Notes: generated by a model not told the origin, from the sequence alone. A stretch of 64,000 bases of DNA from JACVRW01 sp963746825 (GCA_963746825.1 CAVVCU010000013.1:29852-93851), one strand, 5' to 3'; shown: positions 50,008-58,489, counted from the stretch's first letter. Made by a program: numbers and translations.

Positions 50008-50919
50008 CTAATCCTTGAGCAGATCCCGCGCGACGCGGATGAAGGCGCGCAGCCTCGGGTCGCGCGCGGGGCGGCGCCACACCAGCGCGCTGCGAAGTGG
50101 CGCCATACCGGTGATCGGAACGAATGCGAGGTCGAGCTCTCCCATGTAGGGAGTTGCTGACTCGACGGTAGGGAAGACGAATTCGCCCCGTGCGACTCGA
50201 ACTGGGAGGCCCAGGAGGGCGCGGTCGCCGACGCCGACTGCCGTACCGTGAATCGGACGGCCCTTGGGAGTTCGGGACGGCACCGCGGCCTCTCGGAGCT
50301 CGGTCGGCCAGTTGTCGTAGCGGACGACCCGGTGATCGGCGAGTTCCTCGACGTCAACGCTGTCGCGCCCCGCGAGTGGATGATCGTGCGCGACGGCGAG
50401 GACGCGCGGTTGTCGAGAGAGGGTGGGCCCGACGACGAGGTCGGGCTGTCCCAGCGGCACCCACGTGGCCATCACCTCAATCTCGCCTTCCCGCAACCAA
50501 CTGACGGGATCGTCCCAGGACATCTGGGCCACTTCGACGCTGCACTCTGGGTGCGTGGATTCGAAGGCATTGATGATCTCGACGAGGCGCGGGCCGCCGG
50601 CCGGCCCGCTGAGAAGACCGAGCCGCAGCGTCCCCTCGAGACTCCGCGCCGCGGCGTTGTTCCGCTCGAGCACCCCGTCAAGTTGCTCGATCACCGGAGC
50701 GACGTCCCGAAGTAATCGCTCGCCGAAGGGCGTGAGCCGGACACGGCGGCTGGTCCTGAACAAGAGTTGGGCGCCGAGCTTGTCCTCAAGCGCTCGCAGG
50801 CTCTGGCTGACGCGTGAAGGGGTTAGTTGAAGCCTCTCGGCCGTGCGTCCGAAGTGAAGTTCCTCGGCGAGGGTGAGGAACAGACGTAGCTCCCGCAGCT
50901 CAACGGCCTGCCACATCAT
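50008..50919 (-). CDS. LysR-family transcriptional regulator
   Basis: A 303-aa regulator. The N-terminal winged HTH reads 'ELRLFLTLAEELHFGRTAER', then 'SRVSQSLRALEDKLGAQLLF'. The two-lobe effector domain starts near residue 90 ('LRLGLLSGPAGGPRLVEII'). A start at ATG 50919 or the next codon is equally likely. It is divergent from a small membrane protein gene with a 70-nt gap, the usual arrangement for LysR control of its neighbour; no clear T-N11-A box was found. Confidence 0.92.
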   Translation of the reverse strand: MMWQAVELRELRLFLTLAEELHFGRTAERLQLTPSRVSQSLRALEDKLGAQLLFRTSRRVRLTPFGERLLRDVAPVIEQLDGVLERNNAAARSLEGTLRLGLLSGPAGGPRLVEIINAFESTHPECSVEVAQMSWDDPVSWLREGEIEVMATWVPLGQPDLVVGPTLSRQPRVLAVAHDHPLAGRDSVDVEELADHRVVRYDNWPTELREAAVPSRTPKGRPIHGTAVGVGDRALLGLPVRVARGEFVFPTVESATPYMGELDLAFVPITGMAPLRSALVWRRPARDPRLRAFIRVARDLLKD

Positions 50920-50989
50920 GAAGGAAGGCTACACGATGCCTTCGTCGTTCGGCTGTTGTTCAGAGCATTAGGGGCGGTCACAGTCTGCC

Positions 50990-51382
50990 GTGATGTCAAT
51001 CAACTGCAAGCGCGTCTTTGCCCGTCACTTCGGGGAGATGCTCGTGGTGATGCTGCTCGGCATGGGCGTGCTCGAAGGGCTGGCGGCGCTCGCGTTCACA
51101 GCGGCGAGCGCCAGCCTGACGGGACAGCCGGGCGGCTTCCGGGTGATGTTGATGGGTCTCAGCATGACCGTCCCGATGGTTCTCTGGATGAGCTACCGCG
51201 GCCACTCGGCCCGCCGCAACGCCGAGATGGCGACATCGATGTTGGCGCCCAGCGCCCTAGCCGCGACGCTCGTGGCGAGTGGCGCCTTCGGTCTAGGAGC
51301 GGCGTTCGCCGTCCAGCACGCGGTGATGGTCCCGGCGATGCTCACCGTGATGCTTTGGCGCTACGACGAGTACAGGAGGTAG
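50990..51382 (+). CDS. Small membrane protein divergent from LysR
   Basis: A 130-aa protein with four hydrophobic helices. It opens 'FARHFGEMLVVMLLGMGVL' and ends 'HAVMVPAMLTVMLWRYDEY', a pattern I have seen in unnamed actinobacterial proteins. Start GTG 50990 or ATG 50993. Its TAG stop sits inside the AGGAGGTAG ribosome site of the next gene, so the two are tightly coupled. Function unknown. Confidence 0.78.
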   Translation: MMSINCKRVFARHFGEMLVVMLLGMGVLEGLAALAFTAASASLTGQPGGFRVMLMGLSMTVPMVLWMSYRGHSARRNAEMATSMLAPSALAATLVASGAFGLGAAFAVQHAVMVPAMLTVMLWRYDEYRR

Positions 51383-51384
51383 AA

Positions 51385-51999
51385 GTGTCTGTTTCAGTGC
51401 TCGATATGTCGGTGTCCCTCGACGGGTATGTCGCCGACCCCGACGATTTCCTTGGCGGTGAGGATGGCGAGCGGCTGCACAAGTGGGCCGACGCGGACGG
51501 GGAGTCCGGCCAGCCGTCGGGGCCGACCAAGGAGTTCCAAGATCAATGGAAGGCGGCGGGTGCGGTCCTCGCCGGGCGGCGGACGGCGGAGCTCATGGAC
51601 CACTGGGGCGGTGACCATGGCGGTGTCCCGATCTTCGTGCCCAGTCACCGTCCGCCCGGCCCGGCCGCCCGATGGGGCTATCCGAAGGTCACGTATGTGA
51701 CCGACGGGATCGAAAGCGCGATGCAACAGGCCAAGGCGGCCGCCGGCGACCGGCACGTGGAAGTGCGTGGCGGCGCATACACGGCGCAACAGGCAATCGA
51801 GGCCGGGGTGCTGGACGAGGTGCAGATCCATCAGGTCCCGGTGCTGCTGGGCCGGGGCCGTCGGCTGTTCGACATCTTGGCGTCAGAGATCGAGCTGGAG
51901 ATCGTCCGGGTGATCGACACGCCAGCGGCCACCCACATCCGCTACCGCATCCGCCGAGGTGAGTCGCACCGCCAGCGCGATTCATCAAGGCAGGGTTAA
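51385..51999 (+). CDS. Dihydrofolate-reductase-like (RibD C-terminal family) protein
   Basis: A 204-aa NADPH reductase fold. 'LDMSVSLDGYVADPDDFLGG' is the family opening. 'AVLAGRRTAELMDHWGG' holds the cofactor loop, and 'LDEVQIHQVPVLLGRGRRLF' is the conserved C-terminal motif. GTG 51385 is fixed by AGGAGGT at 51374-51380. The family includes RibD reductase domains and many of unknown substrate. It lies 2 nt after the membrane protein gene. A second, broken member of this family is at 55.6 kb. Confidence 0.9.
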   Translation: MSVSVLDMSVSLDGYVADPDDFLGGEDGERLHKWADADGESGQPSGPTKEFQDQWKAAGAVLAGRRTAELMDHWGGDHGGVPIFVPSHRPPGPAARWGYPKVTYVTDGIESAMQQAKAAAGDRHVEVRGGAYTAQQAIEAGVLDEVQIHQVPVLLGRGRRLFDILASEIELEIVRVIDTPAATHIRYRIRRGESHRQRDSSRQG

Positions 52000-52067
52000 C
52001 GACGCCCGCTACGCCACGCCGGACGGAGCCTCCGCCCAACACGCGGCCTCGGGAGCAAGAAGCTCGG

Positions 52068-52739
52068 ATGCAGGTGGTTGTGGCCGATGACTCGGTTCTC
52101 CTGCGCGAGGGAGTCGCGCGGCTGCTTGGCGAGTCGGGCTTCGACGTCGTCGCGCAGGCGGGCGACGCCGAGGACCTGGTGCGCAAGGTGCTGGCGCACA
52201 AGCCGAACGTGGCGGTCGTGGACATCCGCATGCCGCCCAGCAACACCGATGACGGGCTGCGCGCCGCCGTGGAGATCCGGCGGCGGCGGCCGGAGACCGG
52301 AGTGCTGGTGCTGTCCCACTATCTCGAGGCGGACTATGCGCTTCAGCTGCTGTCCGTCGGCGCCGAAGGGGTCGGCTATCTCCTGAAGGACCGGATCGCC
52401 GATCTCGGTCGGTTCACCGACGCCGTGCGTCGGGTGGGCGAGGGCGGATCGGTGCTTGACCCCGAGGTCGTAGCCCGGGTGGTGGACCGAGCCCCCAACG
52501 CAAGCGATCCACTTGCTCGCCTGACCCCACGCGAGCACGAGGTCGTCGCGTTGATGGCCGAGGGGCACTCCAACGGAGCCATCGCCCGGCGCCTGGTCGT
52601 GACGACCCGGGCAGTCGAAAAACACGTCACGAGCATCTTCGCCAAGCTCGATCTCGAACCCAGGGCGAACGATCACCGGCGCGTGCTGGCAGTGCTCACC
52701 TTCCGCGAACACTTTCGAGGGCCGCCGCGCCGGACGTGA
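52068..52739 (+). CDS. NarL/FixJ-type response regulator (orphan)
   Basis: A 223-aa two-domain regulator. The receiver has the acid pair in 'VVVADDSVLLREGVARLL', phospho-Asp in 'VAVVDIRMPPS', 'VLVLSHY' and Lys in 'YLLKDRI'. The LuxR HTH reads 'LTPREHEVVALMAEGHSNGA', then 'TRAVEKHVTSIFAKLDL'. No histidine kinase gene is adjacent, so the partner is elsewhere. Its last 44 nt overlap the convergent SnoaL-like gene. Confidence 0.92.
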   Translation: MQVVVADDSVLLREGVARLLGESGFDVVAQAGDAEDLVRKVLAHKPNVAVVDIRMPPSNTDDGLRAAVEIRRRRPETGVLVLSHYLEADYALQLLSVGAEGVGYLLKDRIADLGRFTDAVRRVGEGGSVLDPEVVARVVDRAPNASDPLARLTPREHEVVALMAEGHSNGAIARRLVVTTRAVEKHVTSIFAKLDLEPRANDHRRVLAVLTFREHFRGPPRRT

Positions 52740-53097
52740 ACGACCGCGCGCGAACGGCCCGGTCGCCGTCGAAGCTCCATACAACAGCCATCTCCTGGGC
52801 GACGGGCACGCCGCTGCCGCTGCCGCGCGCCGAAATGCGGAGCACCACCACAACGTCCTCGCCCAGATCCACGATCTCCTTGATCTCCTGGCTGTAGTCG
52901 TCCCAGGTCTCGCGAGCATCCGAGAGCCACTCGAGCGTTCCCTCATACCCCTTGAGCACTCGTCCGTCCCAAACATGGTGGAACTCGAATTCCGGACCGA
53001 GCCGCCCACGTGCGAGGGTCTTGAAGGTCTCCAGGTCACCCCGCTGAAGAGCCTCATAGCCTTGGCGCAGGAACTGAACCTGCTCGCGCATCACCAT
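52696..53097 (-). CDS. SnoaL-like (NTF2-fold) protein
   Basis: A 133-aa alpha+beta-barrel protein: 'LRQGYEALQRGDLETFKTLA', 'FEFHHVWDGRVLKGYEG', and beta strands 'VVVVLRISARGSG' and 'EMAVVWSFDGDRAVRARSF'. These small barrels act as hydrolases, cyclases or ligand binders. The gene lies 22 nt downstream of the MMPL transporter gene, on the same strand, and could be transcribed with it. It overlaps the response-regulator gene end to end. Confidence 0.85.
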   Translation of the reverse strand: MVMREQVQFLRQGYEALQRGDLETFKTLARGRLGPEFEFHHVWDGRVLKGYEGTLEWLSDARETWDDYSQEIKEIVDLGEDVVVVLRISARGSGSGVPVAQEMAVVWSFDGDRAVRARSFTSGAAALESVRGR

Positions 53098-53119
53098 GGA
53101 GTATGCGAGCTGGGTGGGG

Positions 53120-55204
53120 TCAGGCCGTTTCCGGGTTGTGGTCGGGTATGTGGATACGTTGGTGTAGGCGGCGCAACGGGCGCGGGGACCACCAGTTCCA
53201 TTTGCCGAGTAGGGCCATCAGGGCGGGTACGAGCAGCGCGCGGACAACGAAGGCATCGATCAGCACGCCGAGCGCAGCGCCGAGGCCAATTTGTTTGATG
53301 AACAGCACCGAAGAGGTGGTGAAGGCGCCGATGGCGACGGCCAGCAGGATCGCCGCGGCCGTGACCACCGATCCGGTCTGGGAAAGGCCGACGGCGACCG
53401 CTTCGCGGTCGGGCAGGCCGCCGTCGCGTGCTTCCTTGATGCGGCCGAGCAGGAACACCCCGTAGTCGGTGGAGAGCGCGAAGACCAGTGTTGCCGTGAT
53501 GACGAAGTCGGTTGGCTCGATGCCGCCGTTGGCTGTGTAGCCGAGCGGTCCCTCGAAGCGGCCGTCCTGGAAAACGAGGGTGAGCAGGCCGAGGGTGGAC
53601 CCGACGGTGAGCACGTTCATCAGGAGCGCCTTGATCGGGAGCACGACCGAGCCGGTCATCAACCACAGCACGGCAAAGGTCAGCAGCGCGAGCAGGCCGA
53701 GCGCGGCCGGCAGGCGCGACCCGATCGCGTGTTGCTGGTCGATGAAGTCGGCCGCTTCGCCACCGACGAGCACGGGGAAGGCGGCGTCCTGTTCGCGCAG
53801 CGCGGCCACGGCGTCGCGGGCCTGCTCCCCGGTCGCCTGACCGCGCGCCGTGACGTCGATCTGCCACGTCGAGTCGTCAAGGCTGCGCGGCTCGCCAACG
53901 CGCGCCACGCCGGGCGCGTCGGCCACCTGGCGCGCAAAGGCGTTGACCGCGTCGCGATCGCCGCGTCTGGCCTCGATGGCCACCAAGGCGGGGTTGGTCT
54001 GATCTTGGGGGAAGTCGCGCGCGAGTGTGTCTCCAACCGTGCGGGCGCTCAGCCCCTTGGGGACGGAGGTCACGTCAACCGGGGTCCACTCCGCGCGCAG
54101 CGCGGGCAGGGTGAGGGCGACCATCACCAGCGCGGTGACCAAGGCGACCAGCCCGGGGCGGGCCATCACCCGCTGGGCAATCGCATACCAGCGCGCGGCG
54201 CCGTCGGTGCGCGAGCGCCGCGCCCGTAGCTTGACGTTCCACAGCGAGAACAGCGCCGGCGCGATCACGCACGAGGCAGCCGCTGCGATCAGAGCGACGA
54301 CCGCACCGCCGATTCCCATCGACTGCAGAAAGCCGAGCGGGAAGACCAGCAGCGAGGCCAGCGCGATGGCCACGGTGGCGGCGCTGTAGAGCACCGTCCG
54401 GCCGGCGGTGGCCATCGTGGCCCGTACCGCCGCGGGCCCAGGACCGCTGCGCTCGAGCTCCTCGCGATAACGCGTGAGTAGGAAGAGCGTGTAGTCGATG
54501 GCCAGTCCCAGGCCCAGGCCAATCACGAGGTTCAGCGAGAAGATCGACAGCTCCTTGACCTCGTTGATGCCGCGCAGCGCCAGGAAGGTGCCGAACACGG
54601 TCACCACCCCGACAACCAGCGGCAGGGCCGCGGCGCGCCAGCCACGAAAGAAGAGAAAGGAGAGCACCAGCAGGAGGGGGAAGGCGAAGGTCTCCGCGCG
54701 GCCCAGGTCTTCGGAAATCTGCGCCCCGAGCTGCTCGTCCGCCAGCAGGCTTCCGCCCAGCGTGAGCGCGGGCTCGTCGGCAAAGCGCTCCTCCAGAGCC
54801 GAGACGACCGCATCCTCGTCCGCGTCCGCCGCCAGCCTGGCCGCCAGGTAAGCGGTCCTTCCGTCAGTTGAGCTGATCGGCGCTCCGCGGGCGCCGTCGA
54901 CCGAGACGACGCCAGGGACGGCGCGAAGCTCTCGGGCCACCTCGCGCACCTGCCGCCGCGCCGCGGGCGAGCCGACGTCGTCGTCGGACTCGACGAGCGC
55001 CACTACGGCGGGAGTGGCTTGGGTTCCGCTGGCTCGCTCTACGGTCTCGACGGCCCGGGTGGACTCCGCGTCACGGGCCACGAACCCGTCGCCGTCGTCG
55101 AGCACGCCGAACACGGGCCCACCGAGCACGACGGCGACGAGTAGGAAGGCCAGGGCGCCGAGGAGCGCGCGGCGGGGATGTCGGACGATGCGAGCGGTGA
55201 GCAT
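53120..55204 (-). CDS. MMPL/RND-family transporter
   Basis: A 694-aa export protein of the MmpL/SecDF-like type. Each half has one helix, a periplasmic domain of about 130 residues, and five more helices. The proton-relay Asp-Tyr pairs are in 'GLGLAIDYTLFLLTRYREEL' and 'LVFALSTDYGVFLLGRIKEA'. It starts at ATG 55204. The ribosome-binding site GGAAGG is buried in a 10-bp hairpin (see the element at 55207-55251). Likely substrates are lipids, siderophores or drugs; no partner gene indicates which. Confidence 0.93.
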   Translation of the reverse strand: MLTARIVRHPRRALLGALAFLLVAVVLGGPVFGVLDDGDGFVARDAESTRAVETVERASGTQATPAVVALVESDDDVGSPAARRQVREVARELRAVPGVVSVDGARGAPISSTDGRTAYLAARLAADADEDAVVSALEERFADEPALTLGGSLLADEQLGAQISEDLGRAETFAFPLLLVLSFLFFRGWRAAALPLVVGVVTVFGTFLALRGINEVKELSIFSLNLVIGLGLGLAIDYTLFLLTRYREELERSGPGPAAVRATMATAGRTVLYSAATVAIALASLLVFPLGFLQSMGIGGAVVALIAAAASCVIAPALFSLWNVKLRARRSRTDGAARWYAIAQRVMARPGLVALVTALVMVALTLPALRAEWTPVDVTSVPKGLSARTVGDTLARDFPQDQTNPALVAIEARRGDRDAVNAFARQVADAPGVARVGEPRSLDDSTWQIDVTARGQATGEQARDAVAALREQDAAFPVLVGGEAADFIDQQHAIGSRLPAALGLLALLTFAVLWLMTGSVVLPIKALLMNVLTVGSTLGLLTLVFQDGRFEGPLGYTANGGIEPTDFVITATLVFALSTDYGVFLLGRIKEARDGGLPDREAVAVGLSQTGSVVTAAAILLAVAIGAFTTSSVLFIKQIGLGAALGVLIDAFVVRALLVPALMALLGKWNWWSPRPLRRLHQRIHIPDHNPETA

Positions 55205-55206
55205 GT

Positions 55207-55251
55207 CGGTCCTTCCAAGAAGTCGCTGCTCACGTCGAGCTGAAAGGACCG
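55207..55251 (-). promoter_or_regulatory. RBS-sequestering hairpin in the MMPL leader
   Basis: In the minus-strand transcript, CGGUCCUUUC (55251-55242) pairs with GGAAGGACCG (55216-55207): ten consecutive pairs with one G-U. The 3' arm contains the ribosome site GGAAGG and ends 2 nt before the AUG at 55204. The loop holds a smaller GCUC/GAGC hairpin (55240-55228). This could be a translational switch or an inverted-repeat operator. Confidence 0.5.
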
Positions 55252-55279
55252 CGACCTGAACCCACTTGGAGCATGGCGA

Positions 55280-55432
55280 TCAACCTTTCTGTCGGTCTCG
55301 GTCGGCCAGCGCACGCAGAGCGTCCTGGCCCGAAACGGCGAGGTGGTCACCGTTGCTGTAGGCGGCTAAAAGCGCAGCCCAGCGCCGTGCTCGCTCGAGC
55401 GGCGTGAGTGGTTTCCTGGGGGTGTAGTACAT
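55280..55432 (-). CDS. Possible 50-aa protein
   Basis: An open frame from ATG 55432 ('MYYTPRKPLTPLERARRWAA') to 55280, ending in a charged helix. It is composed like a soluble helical peptide and its end is near the leader of the MMPL gene. There is no family match and only a modest ribosome site, so it may not be translated. The rest of the 55.25-55.6 kb stretch shows no gene I can support. Confidence 0.3.
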   Translation of the reverse strand: MYYTPRKPLTPLERARRWAALLAAYSNGDHLAVSGQDALRALADRDRQKG

Positions 55433-55595
55433 GACCGGGTCGATTATCAAGACGGCCGGTGGCGCTTCCAATACGGCTCGCTCGCGAGCACAGGTGTAGC
55501 TATCCGTACAGGTCCCAGCGGACCGCAATCACGAGCGGACGCGGACGGTGGCCGGCTGCGGGAATCAGCCAAGGCCTCGGTTAGCACGATCTCCC

Positions 55596-55797
55596 TCAGT
55601 GCCAGGCGGGCTGGTAGGTGAGCGTTACCAGGCCACTCGTCGTTGTGTTGGCCGCAACCAGGTGCAGGGTGAGCGGCGGGGCGCCCCGCAAACAGGCGTT
55701 CGCCGCCGCCGAGCAGGACCGGGTGGATCATGAGCCGGTACTCGTCGACGAGGCCAAGCTTCCGCGTGAACTCGACACTCCGCCCCGAGCCCGGTCC
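55596..55797 (-). pseudogene. C-terminal remnant of a dihydrofolate-reductase-like gene
   Basis: The minus strand reads 'GSGRSVEFTRKLGLVDEYRL', then 'MIHPVLLGGGERLF', the end of a DHFR/RibD-family protein. After a one-base frame change it continues 'APPLTLHLVAANTTSGLVTL' to a TGA at 55598-55596. About 66 of the usual 190 residues remain. Upstream (to the right) the gene is cut off, and a tRNA fragment begins 70 nt later, so the missing front end was removed at that junction. Confidence 0.7.
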
Positions 55798-55869
55798 GCT
55801 CCTGCTATGGACAACGAGAGGGCGTCTGGACGCCCTTGGGCCGAGCGTCGACGTTCTGCTCGGGAACAA

Positions 55870-55915
55870 GCGGCTGATGGGATTCGAACCCACGACCTTC
55901 TGCATGGCAAGCAGT
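55870..55915 (-). tRNA. 3' fragment of tRNA-Gly(GCC)
   Basis: Read on the minus strand, 55915-55870 gives an anticodon arm (ACTGC-TTGCCAT-GCAGA, anticodon GCC at 55908-55906), the variable region, a T-arm (GTGGG-TTCGAAT-CCCAT) and the acceptor 3' strand CAGCCGC. The sequence upstream does not contain the expected D-arm or a GCGGCTG 5' acceptor strand. It is therefore only the 3' two-thirds, the form left behind at the far end of an element that integrated into a tRNA gene. Confidence 0.7.
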
Positions 55916-56604
55916 ACGGGGAGGAGGGAATGACACAGAAAGTGCCCGCAGATTGGAGAGTTTCGTGCGGGTAGACCGCGAGCGGTATCCAGGGAATCCA
56001 CGCCGATTCAGCGGGGTTTGGGGACTGAATGGGGACTCGGCTGCCGAGGGTGTTTCCCGTATTAGGCGGCGACGTCCTGGTCTGGCCACACGCCGGTGCG
56101 GACGCGTTCGTGGAGCGTTTCGGCTGCGAGGTCCGCGCCGCCCGGCCAAGAACCGTGCCGTCTCGGGTCTACCAGGGAGCAAGCTCACCCTCGTCGTGTT
56201 CGACGACCTGCGAACCGACGCGTCCGCGGACATCGTCGGCACCTTCTGGCGCCGCAGCACCTCACGAGCCTCCTCGCCTGCTGACGGTCGCCTGGATCGA
56301 GATCGCGGCCTTCCTGTTCTTCCACGGCATCCCGTTCGAGATCGGCCCCTCAAAGCCCTACTGGGGCGACGGCATGGCCGATCCGCTCCAGCGGCTCGGG
56401 TTCGCGTTGATCCTCGCGCTCAGCGCCGCGGTGGTCAGGGCCCGCCCCAAGCATCGGCGCAACAGACCACTGCGGCCGAGCAACCGGTCGACCAGCAGGT
56501 GGTCGAGACTCGGCCCTACCTCGCGGTCGACGCGCGGCAGGAAGCGGATCCTGTTGCTGAGACTACGGGCAGGCTTCCCGGCCGGAGGGTGCTGTACTCC
56601 CGGT
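55916..56604. other. Low-coding junction zone
   Basis: Nearly 700 bp with no gene I can support. A stretch at about 56290-56440 (plus strand: 'WIEIAAFLFFHGIPFEIG', then 'LQRLGFALILALSAAVV') looks like a piece of a decayed membrane protein. Other frames give only arginine/proline-rich junk. Its place between a tRNA fragment and a conserved hypothetical gene suggests an integration or deletion scar. Confidence 0.45.
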
Positions 56605-57252
56605 GTGGGGCCAGACGGACGAGAGCTGCTCGCCAGCGCTGCGGCCAACGGGACCGCCGCGGTTGACCTGTACTGGTTGCCTCTTGGGGCTGGTGGGCAC
56701 TTCGTCAGGCTCAACGGGCGTGCCTACGAGGCGCTCATGGCACGGATCGAGCGGCGTCCGGCGTGCGATCTCTACCACTCCGCGCTCCAAGTCGAAGTCG
56801 CAGAAGGGACGTTCGTTATCGAGCAGACGCCGGTCGCAGACCTGAGCGGCAAGCAGCGGGGCGTCGTCGCCGGAGGCGCTGTCGGCAGTCGCTGGGCAGG
56901 CCGATTTCGGATCTTCCGCTACGAGATCCGTGTGTGGCGTGGTGGACACATTCCGGACGTCGCCGAGGCCGTAGACAGCCCGCGGAGACTGACCGACGAG
57001 GAAGGTCGCTCGCGGCGCCTGCTCGACGTGATCGGGCGGGTCCCGACTCCGGTGTGGGGTCGCGATGAGCTTCGGACGGGCGAAATGTGGAACTCCAACT
57101 CGGTGATCGCGTGGGCGATCGCGCGCAGCGGAATCGACACCCAATCGATTCATCCGCCGTCAGGCGGGCGCGCGCCCGGCTGGCGGGCCGGGCTCGTCGC
57201 CGCCCGCAGGCACGACGAAGCTGTGCCGCGGGCGACCGGATTGCTCGCCTAG
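56605..57252 (+). CDS. Conserved hypothetical protein (possible permuted papain-like fold)
   Basis: From GTG 56605, 215 aa; the exact start is uncertain and the frame is open further upstream. Well-formed segments are 'VDLYWLPLGAGGHFVRLNGR', 'RRPACDLYHSALQVEVAEG', 'GSRWAGRFRIFRYEIRVWRG', 'SPRRLTDEEGRSRRLLDVIG' and 'GEMWNSNSVIAWAIARSG'. I believe similar proteins are common in Actinobacteria but unnamed. The His near the start and an Asn-Ser before a helix recall permuted NlpC/P60 or LRAT proteins, except that the expected Cys is Ser. Function not known. Confidence 0.65.
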   Translation: MGPDGRELLASAAANGTAAVDLYWLPLGAGGHFVRLNGRAYEALMARIERRPACDLYHSALQVEVAEGTFVIEQTPVADLSGKQRGVVAGGAVGSRWAGRFRIFRYEIRVWRGGHIPDVAEAVDSPRRLTDEEGRSRRLLDVIGRVPTPVWGRDELRTGEMWNSNSVIAWAIARSGIDTQSIHPPSGGRAPGWRAGLVAARRHDEAVPRATGLLA

Positions 57253-57638
57253 CGACCGCGGTACAACACCCCTCGCGAAGGCGCCGGCGACGGCAGCGCC
57301 GATGCAAAGGGGCACAGCGAGACTTCCCCGGGCCTTAGCGCCCATCCAGGGGCACAGGAACGCTGCCGCTTTCCGTGCAAGGCGGGCGTGGAAGCCGTGG
57401 CTGACGACGTAGACGCGCACGCGTGAGGGCCACTTCTGGGACCGGTCCCGCGGAAAGGACTACAGTGCGTCGTAGAAGCAGATCAGTGCGCGGCACTTCT
57501 GGGTCCCGACGAACGGGAATCTTTTCCGCCGCGCCTCGATCGCCGCTCGCGCTTGCAGCATCGGCGCCGGTGACCCTCGGGAGACCTAAAGATGGCGCCG
57601 CCGGCGCCCATATGCCTGTCTTGAGAGGAGTGCGTGCC
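57253..57638. other. Gene-free leader with a GGGACCGGTCCC palindrome and a direct repeat
   Basis: About 385 bp without a supportable gene. It contains a perfect 12-bp palindrome GGGACCGGTCCC (57438-57449). The 10-mer CACTTCTGGG occurs twice, at 57431-57440 and 57494-57503, the second copy followed by TCCCG. The spaced GGGAC/GTCCC half-sites resemble DosR/DevR-type operators, though with a shorter centre. The downstream gene begins at 57639. Confidence 0.35.
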
Positions 57639-58369
57639 ATGAACGAGCACGCCGCACCATCGCTGTATCCGCTGCGGGTCGAGGGGGAGCTCGATGGCCA
57701 CCTCAGCCGCTGGCTGTGGCTGGTCAAGTGGGTTCTGGTGATCCCGCACTTCATCGCTCTCGTGTTCCTCTGGATCGCGTTCGTCGTCCTGACCGTGGTC
57801 GCGTTCTTCGCGGTCCTGTTCACCGGGCGTTACCCGCGCGCGATCTTCGACTTCAACGTCGGCGTGCTGCGCTGGTCCTGGCGCGTGGGCTTCTACTCCT
57901 ACAGCGCGCTCGGAACCGACCGCTACCCGCCGTTCACGCTCGCCGAGGTCCCGGACTACCCGGCGCAGCTGGAGGTCGAGTACCCGCAGGCGCTCTCGCG
58001 CGGCCTGGTCCTCGTGAAGTGGTGGCTGCTCGCGCTGCCGCACTACCTCATCGTCGGCGTGTTCGCCGGCGGCACGTGGGCCGGCTTCAACGCGGCCAAC
58101 GACAACTGGCGTGGACCTCCGGCGGCGGCCTGATCGGCCTGCTGGTCCTGATCGCGGGCGTCGTCCTGCTGTTCACCGGCCGCTACCCGCGGAGCATCTT
58201 CGACTTCGTCATGGGCATGAACCGCTGGTGCTACCGCGTCGCCGCCTACGCGACGCTGATGACCGACAAGTACCCGCCCTTCCGCCTGGACATGGGCGGC
58301 CAGGAATCGGCACCCGACACCGCCAGGGCCGACACCATCAGCCCCAAGCCGGCACCCGGGCTCTCATGA
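57639..58369 (+). pseudogene. DUF4389 membrane protein, split by a frameshift
   Basis: From ATG 57639 (GAGAGGAG ahead) the protein reads two hydrophobic helices and the repeat motif 'FTGRYPRAIFDFNVGVLRW'. The frame fails near 58108 ('NWRGPP' then a stop at 58133). A shift of one base restores 'SGGGLIGLLVLIAGVVLLF', then a second copy of the motif, 'FTGRYPRSIFDFVMGMNRW', ending at 58369. Joined, it is about 243 aa, a normal two-repeat DUF4389 protein. It may be a sequencing indel. Confidence 0.8.
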
Positions 58370-58464
58370 CCAACGCGGGCCCGGGCGGCGGCTGGGTGTT
58401 CGCGGCCGTTTCTTCGCTGCTTCTCGTCTCGGTGATCGCGTCGCCTGCGTTGGTCGCCAGATGA
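58366..58464 (+). CDS. Possible 32-aa membrane peptide
   Basis: ATG 58366 overlaps the DUF4389 stop (ATGA) and runs to TGA 58464. The peptide is a Gly-rich opening followed by one hydrophobic helix ('WVFAAVSSLLLVSVIASPAL'). The overlap and the helix make it plausible as a small accessory protein, but the length gives little statistical weight. Confidence 0.35.
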   Translation: MTNAGPGGGWVFAAVSSLLLVSVIASPALVAR

Positions 58465-58489
58465 CCGGATCGCATCCCCCAAGAGCAGC

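Noticed and set aside
55870..55960. Intact tRNA-Gly gene
   Set aside because: Anticodon arm, T-arm and 3' acceptor are present, but no D-arm or 5' acceptor strand precedes them.
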